64,000 nucleotides of DNA from Shewanella marisflavi (GTDB taxonomy: Bacteria > Pseudomonadota > Gammaproteobacteria > Enterobacterales > Shewanellaceae): the NCBI RefSeq assembly GCF_023283925.1, contig NZ_JAKIKX010000004.1, positions 310,001 through 374,000 on the forward strand. The letters are read 5' to 3'. The first letter of the stretch is position 1. Each line of letters opens with the position of its first letter. Positions 54,801 to 62,279 of the stretch are shown here, piece after piece. Both the position numbers and the translations under genes were made by a program. Below the pieces are notes generated by a model. The model was not told where the DNA came from, did not search any database, and saw only the letters and a program-made list of their open reading frames with translations.

Positions 54801-56642
54801 ATGAATAAAACGCTTCTCGCATTGACGATATCAGCTTTAGTAGCCATGGCTGGCTGCTCAGACAAGGACACTAGTGCAAGTCAAACGACAAAGGGCTCGC
54901 CGGCAGCAGAGAAAGTCTCTGCCACACAGACTCAGAGCGCTGAGCAGGTTTACCTTGAATTAGTCGATCGTTATTTTGACGATCTACTCAAGCTCGAACC
55001 TATGTACGCTACCTTTGTCGGTGTTAATGATTATAACGATCAGTTTGGTGGCAGTCTGACTGAAGAGTATTTAAAGGCACGTCATGACTTCAACAGTCGC
55101 TATTTGAAGGAAGTTAAGGCGATAGATCGAAATGCCTTACCTGAGGCGCTACAGCTTAGCTATGACATGTTTGCCTATGATAGAAACATGGCTCTAGTGT
55201 CTGAAACTTTCCCGGCTTATTTTATGCCGATGAACCAATTCTATAGCACAGTGATCACCATGGTGCAGTTGGGTAGTGGGGAGAGTGCCCAACCTTTCAA
55301 CACGGTTAAAGATTACGAAAACTGGTTGTCGCGTTTGAGCGGCTTCATTCAATGGACCAAGTTGGCACAGTCGCGCATGGATGAGGGGATCGCCAGTAAG
55401 GTTGTGCTGCCAAGGGTTTTGGTTGAGCGCATTATTCCTCAGCTGGAGGCCCAGCTGGTCGAAAAGCCAAGTGAAAGTCTCTTCTATGCACCAATTACCA
55501 AGTTGCCGGCAAGTTTTAGTGAGCAAGAAAAAGCGCAGCTCACCCAGCAATATAGTGACTTAATCAGTAAAGAGCTGCTCCCAGCACTTACGTCACTTAA
55601 ACAATACTTCCAAGACACTTACCTACCAGTTGCCAGAGCCAGTGACGGTTGGTGGGGATTGCCAAACGGTAAGGTTTGGTATCAGCATCTCGCCAATTCT
55701 CATACTACCACCAGTATGTCGGTGGATGAGATACATCAGATTGGCCTCGATGAGGTGGCGCGCATCTTGAGTGAGATGGACAAGGTGAGAGCTCAGGTAG
55801 GTTTTGAAGGCGATCTCACGGCATTCTTTGATTCGCTATCATCAGAGCCTCAGTATTTCTTTAGCGACCGTCAGGGGTTGATTGACGGATATGGTGTGCT
55901 GAAAGATAAGATTAACGCCGAATTGCCACAGTATTTTAATGTCATGCCAAAAGCCGACTATGTGGTTAAGCCGGTTGAGAGTTTCCGTGAGCAGTCTGCG
56001 GCAGGTGCTTCTTATCAAGCGCCTGCGGTAGATGGCTCTCGTCCTGGTGTATTCTACATCAACACCTTTAACCTTAAGGCGCAGCCCAAGTGGGGCATGA
56101 CGACCCTGTCTTTGCACGAGGCGGCGCCAGGACACCATTTCCAGATCGCCATCAAGCAGGAGTTGACCGGCGTTCCTCAGTTCCAACGCTTTAGTGGATA
56201 TACTGCCTTCGAAGAGGGATGGGCCCTTTACGCCGAGTATCTGGGGATTGAGATGGGATTGTTTGAAGACCCGTACCAATATTTCGGCAAGCTGTCCGAT
56301 GAGATGCTGCGCGCTATGCGTCTTGTGGTTGATACCGGACTACATGCTAAAGGCTGGAGCCGCGAGCAGGCAATCCAGTATATGAAGGATAACTCGCCGA
56401 TGGCCGAGAGCGACATTATCGCCGAAGTGGAGCGCTATATGGCGATCCCCGGACAGGCTCTGTCATACAAGGTGGGTCAGCTGAAGATATTGGCACTGCG
56501 CGCCGAAGCGGAAAAAGCTTTGGGGGACAAGTTCGATCTTAAAGGTTTCCATGACCAGATCTTGACCTCGGGCTCGCTGCCGATGGCGGTAATGGAGCAA
56601 AAAATCCACCGTTGGATCAAAGCCCAAGGCGCTAAGGCATAA
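54801..56642 (+). CDS. DUF885 family lipoprotein, probable metallohydrolase
   Basis: 613 residues. The lipoprotein signal MNKTLLALTISALVAMAGC has its lipobox at MAGC; the start at 54801 has AAGGA upstream, while the in-frame ATG at 54783 does not. DUF885 landmarks are LHEAAPGHHFQIA (zinc-binding HExxxxHH-like motif, about residue 440), the C-terminal EEGWALYAEYLGIEMG and the repeated EPxYATFVG near the start. Family members behave as zinc-dependent hydrolases, probably peptidases, but the substrate is unknown. Ends at a terminator before ppiC. Confidence 0.87.
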   Translation: MNKTLLALTISALVAMAGCSDKDTSASQTTKGSPAAEKVSATQTQSAEQVYLELVDRYFDDLLKLEPMYATFVGVNDYNDQFGGSLTEEYLKARHDFNSRYLKEVKAIDRNALPEALQLSYDMFAYDRNMALVSETFPAYFMPMNQFYSTVITMVQLGSGESAQPFNTVKDYENWLSRLSGFIQWTKLAQSRMDEGIASKVVLPRVLVERIIPQLEAQLVEKPSESLFYAPITKLPASFSEQEKAQLTQQYSDLISKELLPALTSLKQYFQDTYLPVARASDGWWGLPNGKVWYQHLANSHTTTSMSVDEIHQIGLDEVARILSEMDKVRAQVGFEGDLTAFFDSLSSEPQYFFSDRQGLIDGYGVLKDKINAELPQYFNVMPKADYVVKPVESFREQSAAGASYQAPAVDGSRPGVFYINTFNLKAQPKWGMTTLSLHEAAPGHHFQIAIKQELTGVPQFQRFSGYTAFEEGWALYAEYLGIEMGLFEDPYQYFGKLSDEMLRAMRLVVDTGLHAKGWSREQAIQYMKDNSPMAESDIIAEVERYMAIPGQALSYKVGQLKILALRAEAEKALGDKFDLKGFHDQILTSGSLPMAVMEQKIHRWIKAQGAKA

Positions 56643-56662
56643 TCTGAGAGGAATGCCTTTTT

Positions 56663-56700
56663 AAACCCAGCAAATGTTTTATACTTGCTGGGTTTTATTT
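56663..56700 (+). terminator. Terminator after the DUF885 gene
   Basis: The stem AAACCCAGCAA/TTGCTGGGTTT with an 11-base loop is followed by TATTTTA, 21 bases after the stop. It leaves only 33 bases to the ppiC start. Confidence 0.85.
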
Positions 56701-56733
56701 TATTCATTTTTAGGGAAATTAGAGGAGTGCCAC

Positions 56734-57012
56734 ATGGTACAAGCAACAGCACGTCATTTATTAGTCAGCAGTGAAGAAGAGTGTGCACAGATCAAACAGC
56801 AGATCTTAGATGGCGCCGATTTCGGCGAAATGGCTAAGGCACATTCATCATGTCCATCAGGCGCTCAGGGCGGCGATCTGGGCTCATTCGGTCCAGGCAT
56901 GATGGTACGTGAGTTCGATGAAGTGGTCTTCAGCGCACCATTAAATGAAGTGCAAGGCCCGGTTAAGACCCAGTTTGGTTATCATCTGCTCGAAGTGACC
57001 AGTCGCGGTTAA
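56734..57012 (+). CDS. ppiC: Small parvulin peptidyl-prolyl isomerase PpiC
   Basis: 92 residues (E. coli PpiC 93), a stand-alone cytosolic parvulin: ARHLLVSSEEECAQIKQQI, FGEMAKAHSSCPSGAQGGDLGSFGPGMMV and QFGYHLLEV. The start at 56734 has GAGGAG upstream; the open frame runs further upstream into the terminator but is not protein-like there. Confidence 0.96.
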   Translation: MVQATARHLLVSSEEECAQIKQQILDGADFGEMAKAHSSCPSGAQGGDLGSFGPGMMVREFDEVVFSAPLNEVQGPVKTQFGYHLLEVTSRG

Positions 57013-57025
57013 TTAAGGCGAGTTG

Positions 57026-57571
57026 ATGCTTGAGTTATATACAGACAACTTAAGGATCCGCTCGCTCACACCTGATGACTGGCAAGACTTCTTGTCGGTT
57101 CATCAGGATGAGCGGCAAAATCGCTATGTCAGAGCGCCGCAAAGTGAACCCGTTATACGGGATAAGTTTGCCGAGCGGCTTATGCCATGGAGATTCGAGT
57201 CTGGTGCCTGGTTAACCTTAGTGATCGAAGAGATTGCCACAGGCGAGTTCATCGGCTTTAGTGGCTTTTATACTGTTGATGTTAGCCTTGGGCAGGTCGA
57301 AGTGGGCTATATGTTAAGCCGCAATGGTCAAGGACGGGGTTACGCAACCGAAAGCCTTAAGGCGGTGATCGATTGGGCTTGCCTGCAATATGAAGTGCAT
57401 AAGTTCATTGCCTTATGTTCTAACGATAATCTCGCCTCGGTGCGGGTGCTGGAAAAGTGTGGTTTTGTGCATGAAGGCACCCTAAGACATAATTTTCGCC
57501 TTAACCATGTCTGGGTAGATGATTGCTACTTTGGTCTGTTGGCCAGTGAGCGTGGTGATAGCCCGCACTAG
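57026..57571 (+). CDS. RimJ/RimL-type GNAT acetyltransferase
   Basis: 181 residues with the GNAT acetyl-CoA site (GYMLSRNGQGRGYATESLKAVIDWA, residues about 94-118) and the closing pattern ASVRVLEKCGFVHEGTLR typical of the RimJ/RimL group. It probably acetylates an alpha-amino group of a protein or a small amine. The start is ATG 57026; a TTG codon directly before it is not needed. It follows ppiC by 13 bases, so the two may share a transcript. Confidence 0.85.
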   Translation: MLELYTDNLRIRSLTPDDWQDFLSVHQDERQNRYVRAPQSEPVIRDKFAERLMPWRFESGAWLTLVIEEIATGEFIGFSGFYTVDVSLGQVEVGYMLSRNGQGRGYATESLKAVIDWACLQYEVHKFIALCSNDNLASVRVLEKCGFVHEGTLRHNFRLNHVWVDDCYFGLLASERGDSPH

Positions 57572-57579
57572 CCCCGAGG

Positions 57580-57588
57580 TGGTATACT
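57580..57588 (+). promoter_or_regulatory. Extended -10 promoter for ybcJ-rraB
   Basis: TGGTATACT is an extended -10 element (TG-n-TATACT) followed by a GC-rich CGCCCGG, 33 bases before the ybcJ start. No good -35 is present, as is common for extended -10 promoters. Confidence 0.45.
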
Positions 57589-57620
57589 CGCCCGGTTCAA
57601 ATTAAACAAAGGTAGTTAGT

Positions 57621-57851
57621 GTGACCACAGAATCTCAAACCCTGGCGTTGTTGCCAGGAGAAACCTTTATCGAACTTTATAAAGTGTTAAAGGTTCAGTC
57701 TATGACCTCTGGTGGCGGCGAAGCCAAGGTGGTGATCAGCGAAGGCTTAGTCACTGTTGACGGTGAGGTTGAAACCCGTAAACGTAAGAAGGTGATTGCC
57801 GGACAGGTGGTCAGCTATAACGGCGAAAGTGTCACCATAGTCGCTGAGTAA
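57621..57851 (+). CDS. ybcJ: YbcJ-like S4-domain RNA-binding protein
   Basis: 76 residues, a minimal S4 fold like E. coli YbcJ: IELYKVLKVQSMTSGGGEAK, VISEGLVTVDGEVETRKRKKV, AGQVVSYNG. The start codon is GTG with AAAGG upstream. It probably binds structured RNA; the target is unknown. rraB follows after 19 bases. Confidence 0.92.
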   Translation: MTTESQTLALLPGETFIELYKVLKVQSMTSGGGEAKVVISEGLVTVDGEVETRKRKKVIAGQVVSYNGESVTIVAE

Positions 57852-57870
57852 TCAAAGAGGGAGTCATATT

Positions 57871-58257
57871 ATGCAGTATCCAGATGATGACAACGGCAAG
57901 ATGTTAGCGGCTATGGCCGATGCTGGCATAGATTTAACCAAGGCCTTGGACGTAGACTTTTTCTTGGTCTTCGAAGATCAGCGTGATGCGGAATCTGCCG
58001 TTGAAGAGTTGGCAAAGTCAGATCTTGAGGGCGAGTTAGAGTTGCACCTTAACGATGAGCTGGGTAAGTGGGAGCTGATCGTATGCATTAACATGGTGCC
58101 AGAGTATCAGGCGATCGTTGATCAAGAGTTTGAACTCAATGAGTTTGCTGCCGAATTTGGCGGCGCGACCGACGGTTGGGGCGTGATGCAGCACCAAGAA
58201 GGTGATGATGAGTTTGCCGATCATGACCATGAATGCGGTGATGGCTGTCAGCACTAA
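57871..58257 (+). CDS. rraB: Regulator of RNase E activity B
   Basis: RraB binds RNase E and dampens mRNA decay. The 128 residues (E. coli 138) show the family pattern MLAAMADAGIDLTKALDVDFFLVFED, a central acidic core, and GGATDGWGVMQ near the end. The last residues, DHDHECGDGCQH, are rich in His, Cys and acidic residues and could bind a metal. Likely cotranscribed with ybcJ; ends at a terminator. Confidence 0.92.
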   Translation: MQYPDDDNGKMLAAMADAGIDLTKALDVDFFLVFEDQRDAESAVEELAKSDLEGELELHLNDELGKWELIVCINMVPEYQAIVDQEFELNEFAAEFGGATDGWGVMQHQEGDDEFADHDHECGDGCQH

Positions 58258-58273
58258 TGACCAAAAATTCGAG

Positions 58274-58299
58274 AAGCCACTATTTTTAGTGGCTTTTTT
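58274..58299 (+). terminator. Terminator after rraB
   Basis: The stem AAGCCACTA/TAGTGGCTT with loop TTTT is followed by T, 16 bases after the stop. Confidence 0.9.
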
Positions 58300-58349
58300 A
58301 TGCTTTAAATTTGTCTCATAAAACAAAAATGCCTAAGTAGGGAGAGCCC

Positions 58350-60323
58350 ATGGCAAAACAGATCAGTTTCGGTACGCCGGTTAATGACGCCGAGCGCTGG
58401 GCATTTGGCATGTTGGCAGATGAGTTGCCAGAAAATTATATCTTGCTTACCAACGTAGAGATCCCCACTAAGTCAGGTCAGGCAATGGAGGTCGATGCCC
58501 TGGTGATTGGCGAATGGGGCGTATATGTCGTCGACGTCAAAGGTTATATTGGTAGGCTGGATGCTGGGCTGCACGCCTGGTCTCTCGATGGTCGACAGGT
58601 AGACAACAGCCTTGCCAAGGCCAACTATGTGGCGCGGGTGCTGGCGGGTAACGTCAAGCATAAGATCCCGGTTGGTGTTTATGCCCCTTGGTGTCAGGGA
58701 ATGGTCTTTGTGACTGGGCGAAAGGGCGAAGAGATAGAACTGGAGAAGCAACAGGGTTCCCTGAGCATCTATACACCGAGTCAGATAGTGGCTGCGTTAA
58801 CCAAGGAATGGGGGCTCACGGCGCCACGTAAACATCAGGTGACCGACGAGCAAAAGCAGATGGTGTTAGAGACCATAGGTCAGGTGGCCTTGGTGGAGCA
58901 GCGCAACAATAAGATCCAAGATTTCATTAAGCTTAAGTGCCTGTTCATTCAAAGTGGTCTCGAGGTATGGCAGGCCGAATACAATCCAGGGGGCTGGACC
59001 GCGCCATGGCTGCTTAAGGTGTTGGTTCCGACACAGTTTGACAATAGCGATGAATCGCTCAGCTATGAGATGCGGCTACGTGATGAGTTTAAGCGCTTAC
59101 AAACCTTGGCCGGTTGTAGTGGTGTGCCTCAGTGTGCGCCGCTGATTCAAGATGGCGAGCAATTAGTCCTGCCCATCAGAATGCCACGCGGTGTTCCCCT
59201 TGACGTACTTGAACATGAGCAGCTGACTACTTATCAGCTCTTGGAGATTTTGCGACGTGCCGTGTCAGGGCTGCAACAGATCCATCGCCGTGGTATCACG
59301 GTTGGCGGTTGGAGCAGCAACTGTATCTTTATCTCGGATCTGGGGGATGTGGAGTTTATCGACATCAAGGATAACCTGAATACCAGTGAAGATATTTATG
59401 CTTTTGCTAAGTGTTTCCTGACGCTAGCCGAGCAAACACGTCAGCCGAGGGTTTACCAGTGGTTCAGGCTGGCGGCGAGCGGTGCGATGACAGATCTGGA
59501 TATGATACGCTGCGATATTGCGGCGCTGATCGACAATGGGGTGTGTGACACCTTACCCCAGCGGATCACCATCGCCAGTGGCGCCATCATAGATCACCAC
59601 TACCAGTTAGAGCAGTTTATAGCGGCCACTGAAAACAGCCAGTTCTGGCGCGCACGGCATCTGCAGGGCAGTTATCCGTGTGGCATCTCTATCTATGTCA
59701 AGGTGGAGACCAATTGGTCGATGCTCAGCAGCCTCTACCGCAGTTTATCTAAGCTTTATCATCCTCATGTGGAGAAGGTGCTTAATTTCGGCCAGTTACC
59801 TCAGAGTGATGAGCTGTTTATCAGCCGCGCCTGGGAACAGGGGGCATCCCTCGACGAACTGACCGAGATTCAACTGGGCCAGCCATCGACCTGGTTTACT
59901 CAGCTGTTGTCGGCGCTGCAATATCTGCATCAGATGGATATTTATCATGGGGCGATCTGCCCGAAAAATATCATCTGCAATGATGATCGGGCCGTGCTGG
60001 TGAATTTCGGTATCGGGCTGGATATTGCCACCAGTCATTATGCGAGTCGATATGCCGATCCTCAGTTGTGGGCGGCAGAAGGAGACGCCGAGAAAGATCT
60101 CTATGGGCTTGTGGCGAGTTTTATCGCCACCCTGACGCCCGAGACGTTGCAGGGAGACGGTGGTCAGGCGGGTATTATCAAGGCACTGCACGCGTTTGAC
60201 AGAGAGTGGTTTGGCGAGAAAACCTTCGATACCTGCCTTAAGGTGTTAAATTTTGAGTTGGATATCACCCCGGGTTGTAACTATCTAGAAGCGTTCGATG
60301 TGACCGACCTCCTGAAGAACTAA
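58350..60323 (+). CDS. NERD-domain protein with two kinase-like (pseudokinase) domains
   Basis: 657 residues in three parts. Residues about 10-150 form a NERD domain with a nuclease-like core Glu47-x-Asp49 and Asp62-x-Lys64 (EVDALVIGEWGVYVVDVKG). Residues about 200-395 and 415-640 each look like a protein kinase. Both keep a possible beta-3 Lys (Lys223 in WLLKVL; Lys451 in IYVKVE), but both catalytic loops are broken: the first reads IHRRGITVGGWSSN, the second HGAICPKN (Ala535 for the catalytic Asp) with NFG at 552-554 in place of DFG. No signal peptide. GGGAGAG... precedes the ATG (AGGGAGAGC). It stands alone between rraB and a LysR gene. NERD-kinase architecture occurs in PglW of BREX defence, but no BREX genes are nearby. 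Function unknown. Confidence 0.85.
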   Translation: MAKQISFGTPVNDAERWAFGMLADELPENYILLTNVEIPTKSGQAMEVDALVIGEWGVYVVDVKGYIGRLDAGLHAWSLDGRQVDNSLAKANYVARVLAGNVKHKIPVGVYAPWCQGMVFVTGRKGEEIELEKQQGSLSIYTPSQIVAALTKEWGLTAPRKHQVTDEQKQMVLETIGQVALVEQRNNKIQDFIKLKCLFIQSGLEVWQAEYNPGGWTAPWLLKVLVPTQFDNSDESLSYEMRLRDEFKRLQTLAGCSGVPQCAPLIQDGEQLVLPIRMPRGVPLDVLEHEQLTTYQLLEILRRAVSGLQQIHRRGITVGGWSSNCIFISDLGDVEFIDIKDNLNTSEDIYAFAKCFLTLAEQTRQPRVYQWFRLAASGAMTDLDMIRCDIAALIDNGVCDTLPQRITIASGAIIDHHYQLEQFIAATENSQFWRARHLQGSYPCGISIYVKVETNWSMLSSLYRSLSKLYHPHVEKVLNFGQLPQSDELFISRAWEQGASLDELTEIQLGQPSTWFTQLLSALQYLHQMDIYHGAICPKNIICNDDRAVLVNFGIGLDIATSHYASRYADPQLWAAEGDAEKDLYGLVASFIATLTPETLQGDGGQAGIIKALHAFDREWFGEKTFDTCLKVLNFELDITPGCNYLEAFDVTDLLKN

Positions 60324-60331
60324 GCCTTTGT

Positions 60332-60360
60332 TTAGGCGCAAGTTGATGCCTTGCGCCTAA
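60332..60360. terminator. Hairpin between NERD-kinase and LysR genes
   Basis: TTAGGCGCAAG/CTTGCGCCTAA is a perfect 11-base stem with a 7-base loop. It has no long T tract and overlaps the LysR stop codon. It may still separate the two convergent transcripts. Confidence 0.55.
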
Positions 60361-61256
60361 CTGCTCCCATGGCGATAGGGAGCAAAGATCTCCAATAGCC
60401 AGTCGATAAAGGCTTGCGCCTTAAGCGGGCGCTCGTTGGCCTTGGGCGTCAGCACATAATAGGCATAGGGGCTGATAAATGATGTCGATAAGGGGATCAC
60501 CAGGCTGCCTTCGGCCAACTCCTTTTCGATAAAGAAGCGCGGGATCAAGGCCAGTCCCATTCCGCTCACCGCGGCCTGGCTCAGCATATAGAAGTGCTCC
60601 ATGCCGAGCATCTTGTCTGTGGTCAGGTTCAAGCCCACCTCGTCGGCCCACAAGGCCCAAAGTCCTGGTCGCGTAGTGTGCTTGAGCAGTGTCATCTGGT
60701 TAATATCTTCAAGGGTGTGTATCTGTTTGGCCAGCTGCCGGGAGCACACCAGACAAAGATCTTCATCCATGAGTTTTAGTACATGACAATGGCGTGGCCG
60801 CGCTGTGGCGCTGCGGATCGCTACATCATATTTATCTTGAGTAAAGTCGACCTGGAAGTCACCGATGGAGAGATCCACATAGAGGTGAGGGTGGCGGGCC
60901 TTAAACTCCTCTAGCCTTGGGATCAACCAGTTAATAGTGAGGCTGGGTAATACATTGATTGAAAGCGCCTGCGCCAGGACAGGCTGTGAGATCAATTCCT
61001 GAGTGGATTGACTGATACTCTGTAGGGCACTGCTAATGTGCCGTAGGTAGCGCTCCCCTTCAGGGGTGAGACACAAGTGTTTGTGCTGGCGCTGAAACAG
61101 GCTGACATTAAGGTAGGTTTCTAGGCTTTTTATCTGTTTACTGATAGCGCCATGGGTGACGAAGAGTTCCTCACCGGCACGGGTAAAGCTTAAATGTCTG
61201 GCCGCCGCTTCGAAAGCCCGTAGTGCATTGAGGGGAGGTAGCGTTAATGGTGTCAT
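60357..61256 (-). CDS. LysR family regulator, GcvA-like
   Basis: 299 residues. The N-terminal winged helix-turn-helix has the GcvA-subgroup opening LPPLNALRAFEAAARHLSFTRAGEELFVTHGAISKQI, followed by the effector-binding domain (INVLPSLTINWLIPRLEEF). It is divergent from the TSUP gene, the classical layout for a LysR regulator and its target, which suggests it controls that transporter. A true GcvA (glycine cleavage regulation) cannot be told apart from other group members here. Confidence 0.85.
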   Translation of the reverse strand: MTPLTLPPLNALRAFEAAARHLSFTRAGEELFVTHGAISKQIKSLETYLNVSLFQRQHKHLCLTPEGERYLRHISSALQSISQSTQELISQPVLAQALSINVLPSLTINWLIPRLEEFKARHPHLYVDLSIGDFQVDFTQDKYDVAIRSATARPRHCHVLKLMDEDLCLVCSRQLAKQIHTLEDINQMTLLKHTTRPGLWALWADEVGLNLTTDKMLGMEHFYMLSQAAVSGMGLALIPRFFIEKELAEGSLVIPLSTSFISPYAYYVLTPKANERPLKAQAFIDWLLEIFAPYRHGSS

Positions 61257-61367
61257 TGTTTATCTGTGAGTTTATTTCACGCACTGTTGAGGATAACTCC
61301 TTTGCCAAACGCTTGCAAAGGGCGTTTAATAGCCGCCAATTCATTTTACATTTGACCCAGAATTGTT

Positions 61368-62132
61368 ATGTCTCTCGAGCTCAGTTACGAAATCTTAGCC
61401 CTGCTGTTTGCCGTGGCGGCCCTTGCGGGTTTTATCGATGCCATTGCCGGTGGCGGCGGATTGATCACTATCCCCGCGCTCATGTGGGCTGGTTTGCCGC
61501 CCACGGCGGCGTTGGCGACCAATAAACTGCAGGCCTGTGGCGGCAGCTTTTTTGCCAGTTTTTATTTTGTGCGTAAGGGGATGGTGAATCTCGGGCAGAT
61601 GAAGCTGGCGATTGCCTGCGCCTTTGTGGGCTCAGCGTTAGGCACCATAGCAGTGCAGTTGATTGATACCAGTGTGCTCAAGCTGTTGCTGCCTTTCTTG
61701 ATTCTAGCTATTGGCAGTTACTTTCTTTTTTCCAAGAAAATCAGCGAAGAGGATAAGCAGCAAGTACTGACGCCCTCAGTATTTGGATTTACGGCCGCGC
61801 TTGGGGTGGGGTTTTATGATGGTTTCTTCGGGCCGGGGACGGGCAGTTTCTTTGCCTTGGCCTTTGTGTCGCTGGCGGGATACGGGCTGGCAAAGGCTAC
61901 GGCTCATGCCAAGGTGCTGAACTTCTCAACCAATATAGCCTCATTGATCTTCTTTGCCTTGGGCGGCAAGGTGCTCTGGTTGCTGGGTGGCATCATGTTG
62001 CTAGGGCAGGCTATAGGGGCGACCTTAGGCTCGCGTATGGTGCTGACTAAGGGCAGTAAGATCATTCGTCCTCTGGTGGTGACCATGTCGATAGCCATGA
62101 GTGCCAAGCTGCTGATGGAGCAATATTTCTGA
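61368..62132 (+). CDS. TSUP (TauE/SafE, YfcA-like) family membrane transporter
   Basis: 254 residues, about eight membrane segments, with AGFIDAIAGGGGLITIPALMWAG and the second-half repeat FYDGFFGPGTGSFFALAFVSL. Close to E. coli YfcA in length and motifs. Substrate unknown (a small anion in characterised relatives). Divergent from the LysR gene with a 111-base control region; paralogue of the gene at 37501-38274. Confidence 0.88.
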   Translation: MSLELSYEILALLFAVAALAGFIDAIAGGGGLITIPALMWAGLPPTAALATNKLQACGGSFFASFYFVRKGMVNLGQMKLAIACAFVGSALGTIAVQLIDTSVLKLLLPFLILAIGSYFLFSKKISEEDKQQVLTPSVFGFTAALGVGFYDGFFGPGTGSFFALAFVSLAGYGLAKATAHAKVLNFSTNIASLIFFALGGKVLWLLGGIMLLGQAIGATLGSRMVLTKGSKIIRPLVVTMSIAMSAKLLMEQYF

Positions 62133-62279
62133 TCCGCTGTTAGATGGACTGTCACTGATCCTATCAAGAACCCTTTAGCTTGCCTGGCTCTGTATTTCGT
62201 CTGACTTTTGTGTAGAATGGCCGAGGATTTGATTTAATCATATTACATTTCAGTAATATGCATAGCCAGGGATGTCAGG

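Noticed and set aside
61267..61281. CRP site (GTGA...TCAC) between LysR and TSUP genes
   Set aside because: The half-sites are separated by 7 instead of 6 bases, which does not fit the CRP consensus; listed only as a dyad.
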